A DNA stretch of 11,444 nt from Isohypsibius dastychi (taxonomy: Eukaryota > Tardigrada > Eutardigrada > Parachela > Isohypsibiidae). The notes beneath the pieces were generated by a model. It made no database searches. It was not told the DNA's origin and saw nothing but the letters and a program-made list of their open reading frames with translations. The position numbers were made by a program, and so were the translations under genes. Location: positions 1 through 11,444 of the forward strand of contig JAQIWT010001299.1 in the NCBI GenBank assembly GCA_034696485.1, read 5' to 3'. Below are positions 1-9,743 of the stretch, one piece after another (position 1 is the stretch's first letter; the number at the start of each line of letters is the position of its first letter).

Positions 1-75
1 CATTAAGTGGACCAGTCATGTATGTGGACCACTTTTTTCGGAACGACAGGGTGGTCCACTTAATGAATTTTACTG
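1..75 (-). mobile_element. Terminal end of a pogo/Tc1-mariner-like DNA transposon (body outside the window)
   Basis: Read on the minus strand, the segment starts TA-CAGTAAAATTC and then carries three copies of an 8-bp GTGGACCA/TGGTCCAC word (plus-strand 7-14 and 24-31, and inverted at 52-59). Positions 1-14 and 52-65 form a perfect 14-bp inverted repeat. A CAGT terminus next to TA is typical of Tc1/mariner-superfamily elements, which insert at TA. Repeated short words inside the terminal repeat are common in pogo/Tigger-like families. The outer boundary would be base 75 with TA at 76-77 as one target-site copy. No transposase is visible, so this could equally be the end of a non-autonomous MITE. 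The other end would lie left of the window. Confidence 0.5.
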
Positions 76-290
76 TATCCAAATGAACGCGTTTAGTATA
101 CGCGTGTTACGGACCTGATTGACTGTTTTGGTGTGCCGGTCGTTATGTATTTTCAAGGAAGACCCCCCCCCCCTACCCGACCTACCCAGCAGTGGCAAAC
201 AAACATCCAACTGCCCCGTCGTGCACAGAATCAGATATTTTGTGTCCTCAAACAACCGGCTACGTAGTAAAATAAGGCAAACTGGTATTT

Positions 291-311
291 GAACGCGTTA
301 GAAACGCGTTC
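291..311. repeat. Perfect 9-bp hairpin containing two ACGCGT motifs
   Basis: GAACGCGTT (291-299), a 3-base spacer AGA, and AACGCGTTC (303-311) form a perfect inverted repeat. Each arm holds an ACGCGT. It sits 14 bp upstream of the TATA box, so a dimeric transcription-factor site is plausible. A second, imperfect pair of ACGCGT motifs occurs at 87-105. No function is shown by sequence alone. Confidence 0.6.
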
Positions 312-324
312 GAATCTCACCCTG

Positions 325-332
325 TATAAAAG
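325..332 (+). promoter_or_regulatory. TATA box of the cyclase gene
   Basis: TATAAAAG lies 31-38 bp upstream of the ATG at 363. If transcription starts the usual 25-30 bp downstream of a TATA box, the 5' untranslated leader would be only a few bases long. Either the leader is truly minimal, or the functional start codon or first exon differs from the model given here. Confidence 0.45.
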
Positions 333-362
333 CTGGCATGCAGTATCAGGTGTGAATCTAAA

Positions 363-3300
363 ATGCTCTATGCGAAAAGTTTCCTATTTGCGCTTCTTTT
401 AAACAACGGTCAAGCTTTACTCGAGATCGGTATTTTGAATGCGCAAGGGGACGATGATGCCCCGCCCGCCAAATTTCCATTTTATGCAATGTACTATTCC
501 ATTCGTACCTTCGACATAAAACCTTACGAAGGCGAACAAAATACTTACCCGGAGTTGGCCTTCATGAACTTACAAGGAGGATACATGAGTTCGAAAAAAT
601 GCAAAACCGAAGACGGGCCCCGATCACGTGCGGAGACTTTTATGTTGGCGCTGAACAGCATCGACAAAAGCACTCGGGTACCTACACTCATACCTCGTGG
701 TGTAATTCCCATGCAGGATTCCCAAGAAGCTCGAGCAATCATTGGCCCGTATTGCCCTGACAAGCTCAACGCTGCCCTGATGGTGACACACAGTTTCAAA
801 TCATCGATAATGCACGTCACATACGGAGGAGTAGATCGGTCAATCGACAGCTTCAAAGACTATACCTCCTTCTTCAGAACAGCATACAACCGCTATGATC
901 AATTCAAAACAATTTTTAATCTTTTCACAAAACAGCGTCTCAAAGAGATCTGCATTTTGTACGACCCATCCCATTCGGAACTCGACGCAGATTACAAAGG
1001 TGAGTCTCATCGTGCTGTAACCAATTTGCACGTTGAACATCTTCTCTTCGGTAACTGAAATCTGACATTGAAAAGCTTTCGCAGCTTTCCATGATGTTAC
1101 CATTAAGGATCCAAATTTCAACGGGCACTACTTTCAAACTACAACTACAGATGGATCGAAAGATGCTGTAAGTGAGCAGGGCGACCGAGTTCTACAAGGC
1201 ATCAGCTTATTTCGAACAAGGCCAAATTTAGCTGTGCCTCAGACGCATTCCCCGCAGAGCGTTCCTTTGGCTCCTGATCCCAATACATCAGTAGGATGAG
1301 CCTCTTTGATAAATGCCATATGGCAATCAGTTTGGTAGATCTCATCCCAAGAGGATTCAACGATCGTCAGAAAAACCCTCACCCCCCTCCCCCAACTGTT
1401 TGGAAACGGAGAGGTTGGAGAACGCGGACATCTTGCGGCTGTTTGCGTTGCTTTGAGAGCTTTTAACACTGCAATTACGGAATTTGTCTTACTTATTTTC
1501 CTTCGCTAGAGTATCCGAGAAGACCTCTCCAAGTGCAACGACAAATCTAGAGGTAACTGGTGACCGGACCATTCGCTCCCCTGCAATGTTTTTGGTCGGC
1601 TCTTTAAATACCTACCCATAGTTGTCGGACTGTTTCTTCGTCCGCGAACAATATGGAAATATCTGATGACGGCTGGAAAGATGCAGTATACTACTGGGAG
1701 TCATGTTTTCTTCGCCGTCGACCCCTTTGGATCAATTATTCTGGATGAAGGCGCCCCTGCATCATGGACAACTGCAGACTTGAACGAAATTAGCACAGCT
1801 AGGCAGAACTACGCGAGTCTACTGGTAGTGCGGGTTTCGTATTTTCCGGAGAGCAGCGATGTTTACAAAGCGTTCCTAAAACGATACGAAAAAACGATTA
1901 CCGAAACGTACGAAAAGAGAACTAGTTACTCAGGAAGTGGCAATAATATTCAGTACCAGACCACTTCAACGACTCCAGGAAACGGCAGCACCAGCACGAT
2001 GAACTATATCCTTTTTCACTTTCGACTTACTACGCAATCGCACCTAGTTTCCTTAACCATATTTCTGTACATTTCGGATGTGCAGCTCATAATGCGCTGA
2101 TGCTCATAGCCGAGACACTAATTGAGACTTTTCCACCATCAACTCCGGACTGGAATGTGAATACGGGTCTAGATTTCAAAACGATGGATCATAATGTGAA
2201 AAAACTGATCGAAAAGGCCAAAAACAGAGTTGTTCAAAAAGGTACACGTCTGGAATCATTGTTGTAGATCTTGTCTGTGACCGCGCCTGCCCATCCCCCC
2301 AAGAATATCAACTTTGTCAATATTATTCAGGTTGTGCTGGAAAGTTCTACATAGACAATGATGGTCACCTAAGAGAAAGCTATTCTTTAATGGGGATGAC
2401 CGATCTTCAAGATGGCAAATTTACTGTACGTTCCATGAATCATTCTACATGACATTTGTAATCGATATTTTGTCTCTTCTTTGTTTTGAATCTTTAGCCT
2501 GTACTTCAGTATGATGGTTTGACTGACAAATGGTCAGACACATTGGGTACCTTCAAGTTCACCAAGGCAGGCGTTTTCCCCCCAAACTTTCCAGCATGTG
2601 GCTACAAGGGGGAGATCTGTGCAGCAGGTACGTCATCTTTTCTTTCAAGAGATATTGAAGAGTTTTCAGTTTTTTCTACATGCAGAGGAGCAAAAAAAGG
2701 CAATCGCTGCCGGAGTTGCCGTGCCGTTGTTTCTGATCTCGGTGGCGGTTGCGTATTATATCTACAGAGGTCGCGTCAAACAGGCCGAACTGGATAGAAT
2801 GTGGATAGCAAAAGCTTTCGATTTGAAATTGGTGAAGCCGGGCTCAGTGAAACCACCGGATCCCAACGCCCAACTTGGCAAGAAATCATCAAAAAGATCA
2901 AAAGTCGTAGCGCCAAAAGCGTCGGGTGACTCGAAGTCGATGGGAGCTGGTAGCGATGTATACAGCAACGGTAGGCTTCTCGAAACGCTAGATTCACTGG
3001 CAGTCTGGCAATAGTAGGAAATGTGGGAGAATCGCTTTCACACTGAGATCACAAAACATGCCACAGTGCCCGTCCTAACACTGAAAACCATACGGTAGTG
3101 TACTCAAACCTCTCTATGTGAACCACCGTGTGCCTGGGCGACTAGTACCGCCCGGGATCGCATATCTCGAAACCCATGCGGTTCAAACAGTCGCCGATGT
3201 AATGAGGAAGAGCAAGCTACAACCAAGCTTACAAACCTCCACGCTCGAGTGGGCAATCATACTCCCAATGGTCCATTACGTGCAAATGTCCTACCAGTCC

Positions 3301-5728
3301 GCAGTGCATTCAAACCTATCATTTTGTTCTGGGTTTCATTGAAAAATGCCAGTATTCACCTGTGCGAATCGATGATTTTTTGTCTGTTTTTAAATTCAGA
3401 GGAATTTTCGTGATGGATTACTGCGTTGATCACTCCTTCGTCCAATCTGAAAACTGACTGCCCATTCAGACTTGGTTACGAACCGAAAGTGACCGGCGAG
3501 ACTTGCTGGTTGTGGGTTTTGTTGGGTCAGGACCGTTCTCGCCGCGCTGCACTGCGTTCAGCACTCTTTTCTTATTTTGTGTACTAGTGGTTGGTTGTTT
3601 TGACAGACAAATCAACTTCTTTCTCCACTCCAACCAAAGGCAGATGGAAAAAAATGCCGGTGACTGTGAGCTGGGCACCAAAGAGATACCTGCGAATCAC
3701 TGAAAAACTCGTGTTGGAGGTCCGTGTCATCATGAAGCTGCGTCACGAGAATTTCATGAAGTTCCTTGGAGGATGTTTGGAGAAAGATAAGTGCGTCATT
3801 CTGTACGAATACTGCTCTCGTGGCAGCCTAGAGGTAAGGCCATTACCCGTTCAATTTGCGGTTTTCACCAAGACCGTTTTTAGGAAATGGTGATAAACCC
3901 TGAAGCCAAGTTCGAATGGCCCCTGCGATTTTCCTTCATCAATGATCTTGTTCGAGGCATGCACTATATACACTCCTCCACATTGAAAGTTCATGGGAGG
4001 CTCAAGTCGAAATGTTGTTACATCGACTCGCGGTTCACACTAAAAATTGCTGACGCTGGCCTAAACAGTTTTTTCGATCTGACTCTGGCTGATTACTGGG
4101 CACAAAAACGACAACCGGATTACTACAACAGCCTCTTCCCCATAGCACCTGAACACCTGAGAACTCTGGCAGATAGCTATTTTAAAGTGGAACAAGAGAC
4201 GAGCAAGGAGGGCGATGTGTACAGTTTTTCTATTATCCTTCAAGAGATCATTCTGAAAATACCAGCTTATACAATGCATGACATGGAACCTTATCGTAAG
4301 CGTGAAGTTCTTAACACAGTTTTACCCGCTTAACCATCGAAGAATTTCAGGAATTTTTGTATTGATTAAACGGGAGCCGGCCTCGGGGGCAAAGCCATTC
4401 CGACCAATCATAGACGAGACAGCCTGCCATATTGATATGATCAAGCTGTGTGAGAAATGCTGGTCGGAGAATCCGAGTGATCGGCCGAGCTTCAATCAGA
4501 TCCGTGTTGTCATGAAAGATGTTGTGAAGACACTGTGAGCTCGTTATTCATCGCCCGCTTTGCCTCGAGGCTCACGCTTTTGACACTATTTTGCGTTATT
4601 CAGGGGAATGGGTGACAAAATGAATATTTTGGAAACATTGCTGGCCCAAATGGAAGATCAGACTGCCGTTCTGGAAGAAGTTATCGAGGAGAAAACCATA
4701 TTGGTTCTTAAAGAAAAAGAGCGGTCTGACAAAATTTTATTCAGCAACCTGCCATTGTGAGTCTTGCTAGTGTTAACCACTGATAAAGAATTATCGAAAT
4801 TAATTCAAGTTGATTTAATGACCTAAGAAGCCATTTTCGCGATGAAAAACGAACACATCCTGTTTCAGGGTATATGCCGAATCGTTGATCAGAGGCGAAC
4901 CAATCGAGCCTGTTTATCTGGATGTATGCTCAGTGCTAACTGTCGATATCACGAATTTCGACAAAATGGTGGCCATAAGCGACGCATATGACACAGCGGA
5001 ACTCCTGAACGATCTTCACATCTTCTACAAAGATGCTGCTCAGAAATATGACTGCTACATTTTGGAGAGCCTTAATCAACGAATTACGGTAATCTAGAAT
5101 AATACACGATACTTAATCAGTCTGTGCCTATGTTGAGCTAGGTTGTGTCCGGTATACCCATCCGTAACGGGATTCTCCACGCAAGAGAACTGGCCCGACT
5201 TTCCTTAACGTTACTCTTCCAAAGCAAGTTTTTCGTAATAAAGCATCTGCGTGATGAGCGAATTCAGATTCGTCTTGGGACGCATTCCGGACCAACAGTA
5301 TTCGGAGTCGTCGGAAAGACAGTGCCGCGGTTCGGCCTGTTTGGCGACATTACAAGCATTGCTGAGCGCATTGTCAGCACCGAGCACCGTAAGTTACATT
5401 TCTGCAAAAACATACGAAGATATTAACAAAGTTATCATCTCCCTAGCTTTCAAGATCAGGCTGAGTGCGAGTAACAGGAATATTCTCGAAGCCTTCGGTA
5501 GTTTTCGAACTTTCGAAAGTTCGGATGTATTTGTGAAAGGTCACGGGCTGATGAAAACATTTAACTTGGTTGGAGAAGAAGGTGCATTTTTGATATGACA
5601 TTGGAGGCCAGGATGTAGAGAAGAAATTTATCTTTTCAGGAAACGTGGAGTTACAAGCCCTACAGAGGAAGTACACTGCAGCAGATCCCAAACCCAGTCG
5701 AATTTCAGCTGACCGCTCAGCTCATTGA
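363..5728 (+). CDS. Receptor-type guanylyl cyclase with degenerate catalytic site, 17 exons, about 1163 aa
   Basis: Single-pass membrane receptor of the particulate guanylyl cyclase family, which normally converts GTP to cGMP in response to an extracellular ligand. Proposed exons: 363-999, 1085-1167, 1510-1552, 1622-1952, 2048-2241, 2331-2425, 2498-2627, 2686-2957, 3018-3094, 3644-3833, 3884-4295, 4351-4534, 4604-4756, 4869-5088, 5142-5388, 5447-5581, 5640-5728. All introns are GT-AG and the frame is kept to the TGA at 5726-5728. Domains: weak signal peptide (residues 1-20); ligand-binding domain to about 504, with motifs such as IREDLSKC and SHVFFAVD; transmembrane helix about 510-531; pseudokinase about 596-880, including LRHENF, YEYCSRGSLE, HGRLKSKCC, DAGL, APEH and CWSENPSDRPSF; coiled coil about 885-930; cyclase domain about 950-1110, including HSGP, GVVG and LFGD. 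Catalytic losses: the metal Asp of GDAY is Q1004, the NTASR Asn is S1079, and the PRYC Cys is G1072. D960, E1000 and R1083 are kept. The least certain splice choices are 1952/2048, 2957/3018 and the last intron. Enzymatic activity is doubtful. Confidence 0.85.
1168..1509 (+). other. Long intron 2 of the cyclase gene (342 nt)
   Basis: This intron separates the exon ending ...DGSKDA from the exon encoding SIREDLSKCNDKSR. The donor is GTAAGT and the acceptor TTCGCTAG. It contains a C-rich pyrimidine stretch (about 1377-1400). A 76-residue minus-strand frame (1239-1469) shows no recognisable domain, and I treat it as chance. No internal exon of the ligand-binding domain could be placed here. Confidence 0.65.
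3095..3643 (+). other. Long intron 9 of the cyclase gene (549 nt)
   Basis: The largest intron of the gene interrupts the start of the pseudokinase domain, between ...VLTLKTI(R) and (R)WKKMPVTVSW. The two flanks join in frame (CG + A = Arg). The acceptor CAAAGGCAG follows a pyrimidine-rich stretch. Open frames inside (3118-3342 from a GTG, and 3503-3703) lack family motifs. An additional or alternative exon cannot be excluded because the glycine-rich loop region of this protein is very divergent. Confidence 0.6.
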
Positions 5729-6064
5729 TTGATTCGAGGTTTTCTTTTTTTCACCTCAGAAAAATCGATAGCGTTGACTTTGATCGGCGGTTCATGGAGA
5801 AATGATTCTGATCAGGAATATGAGCGAGAACTGCAACCAACTCAACAAATATCTTTATGGAAGTGTTTTATAAACTATTTGTTCCCAGAACTGAACTCAA
5901 GTATGCCTTTATTCCGCACATGCGGAGTCAGGAAGGCGTGGCTTAGTGCCGCGCAGTGGAATAACATTGAAATAGTCTGTTAACTGGATTTATCTGGGAT
6001 CAACCAAAAGATGCGAAGCAAGACCCCAGCCAAATTTTCGTGCACGGAGAATGTTGATTTCGAA
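5729..6064. other. Convergent intergenic region between cyclase and CFAP70
   Basis: 336 bp between the two stop codons. It should hold both 3' untranslated regions. On the minus strand there is a canonical AATAAA. On the plus strand I find only a variant TATAAA (5869-5874), followed by a T-rich stretch, as a candidate poly(A) signal. An 84-residue plus-strand frame (5729-5983) has no recognisable content. Confidence 0.6.
5908..5913 (-). terminator. Candidate polyadenylation signal for CFAP70
   Basis: TTTATT on the plus strand reads AATAAA on the minus strand, about 150 nt downstream of the CFAP70 stop codon. That spacing suits a short 3' untranslated region. The call is by motif and position only. 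Confidence 0.45.
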
Positions 6065-9000
6065 TCATGTACCGTTTGACCGTGACCTCTTAACTTCATC
6101 AAACAGATCTTGATGGCTTTTCAGCCCACAGAGGACAGCAGTTTCATAGTTCTTTTCCGTCAGCTCTGTTCTCCCAGTGAGACGCGCGATCATCGTCAAA
6201 TATCCCCACACCAAAGGGTTCGAGTCATCCTGAGAATTTGCTCTCTCCATAGCATATTCTGCATTAATCATATCCCCGAGCTTGAAGCTAGCGACTCCAC
6301 ATCCCAACCAGCTCTTGCAAGTCTCATGAAGCTTAGCCGCTGAAAAATACATTTCCTTCGCTTTGGCAAAATGTTCTCGACTGGTGGCAAGTATTCCATA
6401 ACGATAGAACAGAGGATACTTGTCAAATAGTTTAATCCCTCCAGAAATGGCTTTATCGTAGAAATACGCGGCGCTGTCATAATTCCTGCGAGCAAAGTGG
6501 ACATGTCCGTTGTACATGAACAAATCTGGCGTGTCCACTGAGAGGACATCCTGAAGTATCTTCTCAGCCTCGTCATACAGTTCCCGTTGCAAAAGCAATA
6601 TCACCACCGACTTCCAATATACACGATCCTTACTGACTCCCACTCCGACCAAACTGCAGATACTCAATGTCCCAAACCGATATAAGCCGAATGACGCAAA
6701 ATATGGCAGGCAATAATAGAAGATGTTCTTCTGCTGTGGATATGCATGGCTCCTCTTTCTCGCCATTTTGTTGTCATGTAGTTTCAGTGAGTGTTTCGGT
6801 GCAAATAGAATACTTTCTTCAGAGATGTCGTACTGTACTTTTGACTTGTTCGGTATGATGGGGCATGGAAACAAGATATCCTCCAACATTCTATAAGAAC
6901 GCTCAACTGCCGCTTGACCGGTCGGATAGTCTGGTAAGTTGGACGCGCAAGTTCGCTCCAGGAATCTTAAACTGGCACGTTGCTCTTTCAACTTTTGCTC
7001 GTTCTTTTCCAACAGCGCGTTGGCCTCGTAATATGCTCGTTCTTTCAGCAGATCCGTCGCCCCCGTTGGGTCATTGGGAAGACAGTCGTAGAATGCCCCG
7101 AGCACCGTCCACGCAATCGGTGACTTGGGCTGGAGGACCGTCACTGTTTCAAAAATAACTTGAGCTTTCGTCGTGTCACCAGATTCAAACAATGTGTATC
7201 CCAGCATGATCAGTCCATCTGCATTATTCCAATTCGTCCGCAGAAATTGCGCAAATGATTTGATGGCTTCCGCATATTTGCGGTATTTTAACTGGAACAA
7301 GCCAAGATCAACCCAGGTCCCAGGAGAGCATTCTGGCAGTTCCGTTCGTTTGATAAGATAATCTTCTGCCTTCGCGAGATTATTCTCGATCTCACATTCC
7401 AGCGCTAATACTTTCAAATGCAAGCTCGGATTCGGTTCTTCAACAATCTCCAAATTTGCCTCCAAATGTGGTGGGAGTGCATTGGTGATTTCTCTGCTTA
7501 TCTCATCCCTGAGTTTCACAATAAACTGCTCGTAGTCAGCTTTATCATCAAACGCTTTCCCTCGACAATGACGATCCCTGACAATCTGCAGCACCAAATT
7601 GCACAACCGATTCTTGACTATGTACATCTCTCCAGTTTTCTCCAGCTCCGCTTCAATATTCTTCACAATTGTGATCCAGTCACTATAGTTTAGCATTTCC
7701 CGTTTGTACAACGAACACACCAACTCGTGGAACCTTGAGACTTCATTTCTCAGCTGCTGCGCCGCGAACTTGCCGTCGTCATTTGGATACAGAGTTTGTG
7801 GACGTTTTGGAATCGCAGCATTCAAATCAAACCCATGAAAATCATCTTCTCGTCTTCTGACCAACGGTTTTTCCAAAAAGATAACCACAGATACGTAGGT
7901 CCCATACGCTTCATACAGCTGTTTGTCCAATTCATCTTGACTCACAGGTGGCGGGGCATTTGGATCCAGTGGAGGGGTGTGGACATGCACTGCAGACTTT
8001 CTCTGCGTGATACTGGCAGGTGTCCCTTCGGGAGTCTTCTTTGCGGTTCCAGATCCGGATTTCTCATGCTCGACAACAACAGGAGGCAGCGCAGTCGGCC
8101 CGAATATTTCAATCGCTGCGCTTTTCCGTTGGACCTTATCCGTAAACTCCTGTGGTTGAAATGCCTGAACAGGATATTTTCCACGGATTCCTCTTGATCC
8201 AGGTTCCAAGAGCGATGCAACATCCACATAGGCTACACCATGCTTCATGATGACAGCGTCTTCCATGGACCCGACGTTGTCAGCCTGTTTCCGTTTTGTG
8301 CTGACATGACGTTCTGGGACAACCAGATTGCATATCTCAATTGGCCAGATTCCAGTTGATGTTATCCTTGCCTTCAGACAGTCCGCGGCCTCAGTGGAGA
8401 TGACACAACGAAATTCGGTGAAGGATGGAAGAAAGGCGTAGTTGGGCTTGTCATTTGGTTCAATACCTGTCTCTCTTCAGTCAATCAGCATTTTAGGTGA
8501 GAACTTTAAACATGAAAATGTGTTAAACACTCACAAATCAATCGATGTAGAAGCTGTCATGCTAACTGACTCAGAAATATAGGAATAATGCGCAGGCCAT
8601 TTCGCAAATCGCGGTTCGAGACACTCTGGCTGGGCCTGAACGTTCTTTGAGTTGATGATCAAAAACCTAAAAAGATGCGAAACATTTGATAGTGATTTAT
8701 GTTGCTGATGCAAGCAGTTTTACGAGCAATTTGCCATCGGGAAATTTTCATTCGGGTAAATCCGTAGAAAAATTTGATAAACACGATTATACTTTTGGAA
8801 GTTTGAGAAGATTCGCTCTGAGAGACCAAGCATCTTCTGTCCGTTTTGGGTAAACAAAAAATATTTTGTTCGTATTTTACGAATCTCATGGGGAGCAATT
8901 TGCTCCAAATATTCAAGTTTAGTTATATCGTTAGATCAACTGGATCTGAAAACAGTTCAATATTGACCCAAACCTCTCATTACTTGCGGTAGAAGGCAGC

Positions 9001-9743
9001 GAAGTGATGATGCCATAGCTGGTAGTGGAGACAGACGCGCTCGCATTAATGATAAACGTTTCGGGCATCCTAAAGAATCCTTCAAGACGCAAAAGTAGAA
9101 TGTTGAAGGAGCTTGCGATATCCGGTGGAATGAGCTGATCGCCCAAAGACGTCACAACGAGATCAACACGGCTTTCTTCCGCAGCATTCATAGCGCCCGA
9201 AACAGATGACTTGTCATCGGCTTCAGCACCAGTTTTTCCAAATGTGAACACAGGCAAGCTCCGCTTAACTTCTTTTTTTCCAAGCACTAATGGAAGCAGA
9301 TCAATCAGTGCCTGGCCGACCAGCTCAGTTCTCTCCTCCGGAGCTTGTTTCTTCTTCTCTTTTGCAATCAGCTCAACTTCGTAAAAGTTCAATACAAGGG
9401 GATAATGAACCAAAGCGTCGATGTCGCCGAATGTGTTCAGATCAATTTTGGCCGTCATTTTCAACTTCAAATCAACAGCCAGTGATGTAACGACCACTTG
9501 GTCACTTGCTGCAATACATTTCTCCCCAGCCGAAATGGTGAATAATTTGGCTAGCATAGTCCATTCACCAACATCACGGAATTTGTTGACATTAACATTA
9601 CAGATTTTCGTCAGCTGCACTTCAAAAGTAACGCGCGCCACCGCCGCTTTTGGGGAATGCGAGCCTTGCTGGGTTTGACCTTTGATTGGACTGCGAACTC
9701 CAGACTGGCCAGACGAACGGGCACCAGGGTCAGCCAACGCCAT
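6065..9743 (-). CDS. CFAP70: Cilia- and flagella-associated protein 70, 4 exons, about 1135 aa
   Basis: Axonemal TPR protein; in other organisms CFAP70 is associated with the outer dynein arm of motile cilia and flagella. Proposed exons (minus strand): 9743-8988, 8902-8793, 8666-8535, 8474-6065. They total 1136 codons, near the human protein's length of about 1120 residues. An N-terminal C2-like domain (about 34-250) includes LVGQALIDLLPLVLGKKE and MPETFI. A middle region follows with FTQNGQKMLG, ISTEAADCLKARI, IWPIEI and HGVAYVDVASLLEPG, all matching conserved CFAP70 blocks. Two C-terminal TPR groups lie at about 687-792 and 947-1122, ending in WLGCGVASFKLGDMINAE and ...LVWGYLTMIARLTGR. ATG 9741-9743 is chosen because the open frame above it contains only a TTG. 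The first intron would be GC-AG. The last exon is unusually long (2410 nt) and may hide an in-frame 180-nt intron at 6654-6833. Confidence 0.9.

Larger units (their letters stand above)
76..362 (+). promoter_or_regulatory. Upstream region of the receptor guanylyl cyclase gene
   Basis: This stretch lies between the transposon end and the first ATG of the cyclase gene. It contains an uninterrupted run of 11 C (163-173), four ACGCGT hexamers (87-92, 100-105, 293-298, 304-309) and a TATA box. I find no coding exon in it. The only reading frame of any length, on the minus strand at 70-255, has no recognisable content and crosses the C run. Confidence 0.5.

Noticed and set aside
163-173. C run as part of a telomere or satellite.
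   Set aside because: It is a simple homopolymer without a repeated unit; the same applies to the G run at 11418-11432.
291-320. TTCGAATC near 310, resembling a tRNA B box.
   Set aside because: No T stem, anticodon arm or acceptor stem surrounds it. The hairpin explains the symmetry.
545-1137. Minus-strand open frames opposite the first cyclase exons.
   Set aside because: They are antisense shadows of an exon with clear family motifs and have no recognisable content.
7796-8197. 133-codon plus-strand frame inside CFAP70, and others at 6110-7693.
   Set aside because: They lie opposite the conserved CFAP70 coding exon. Composition is shadow-like and no domain is seen.
6065-8266. A separate shorter gene starting at the ATG at 8264-8266.
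   Set aside because: The frame continues upstream into conserved CFAP70 blocks (WPIEI, ISTEAADC), so this Met is internal (residue about 403).
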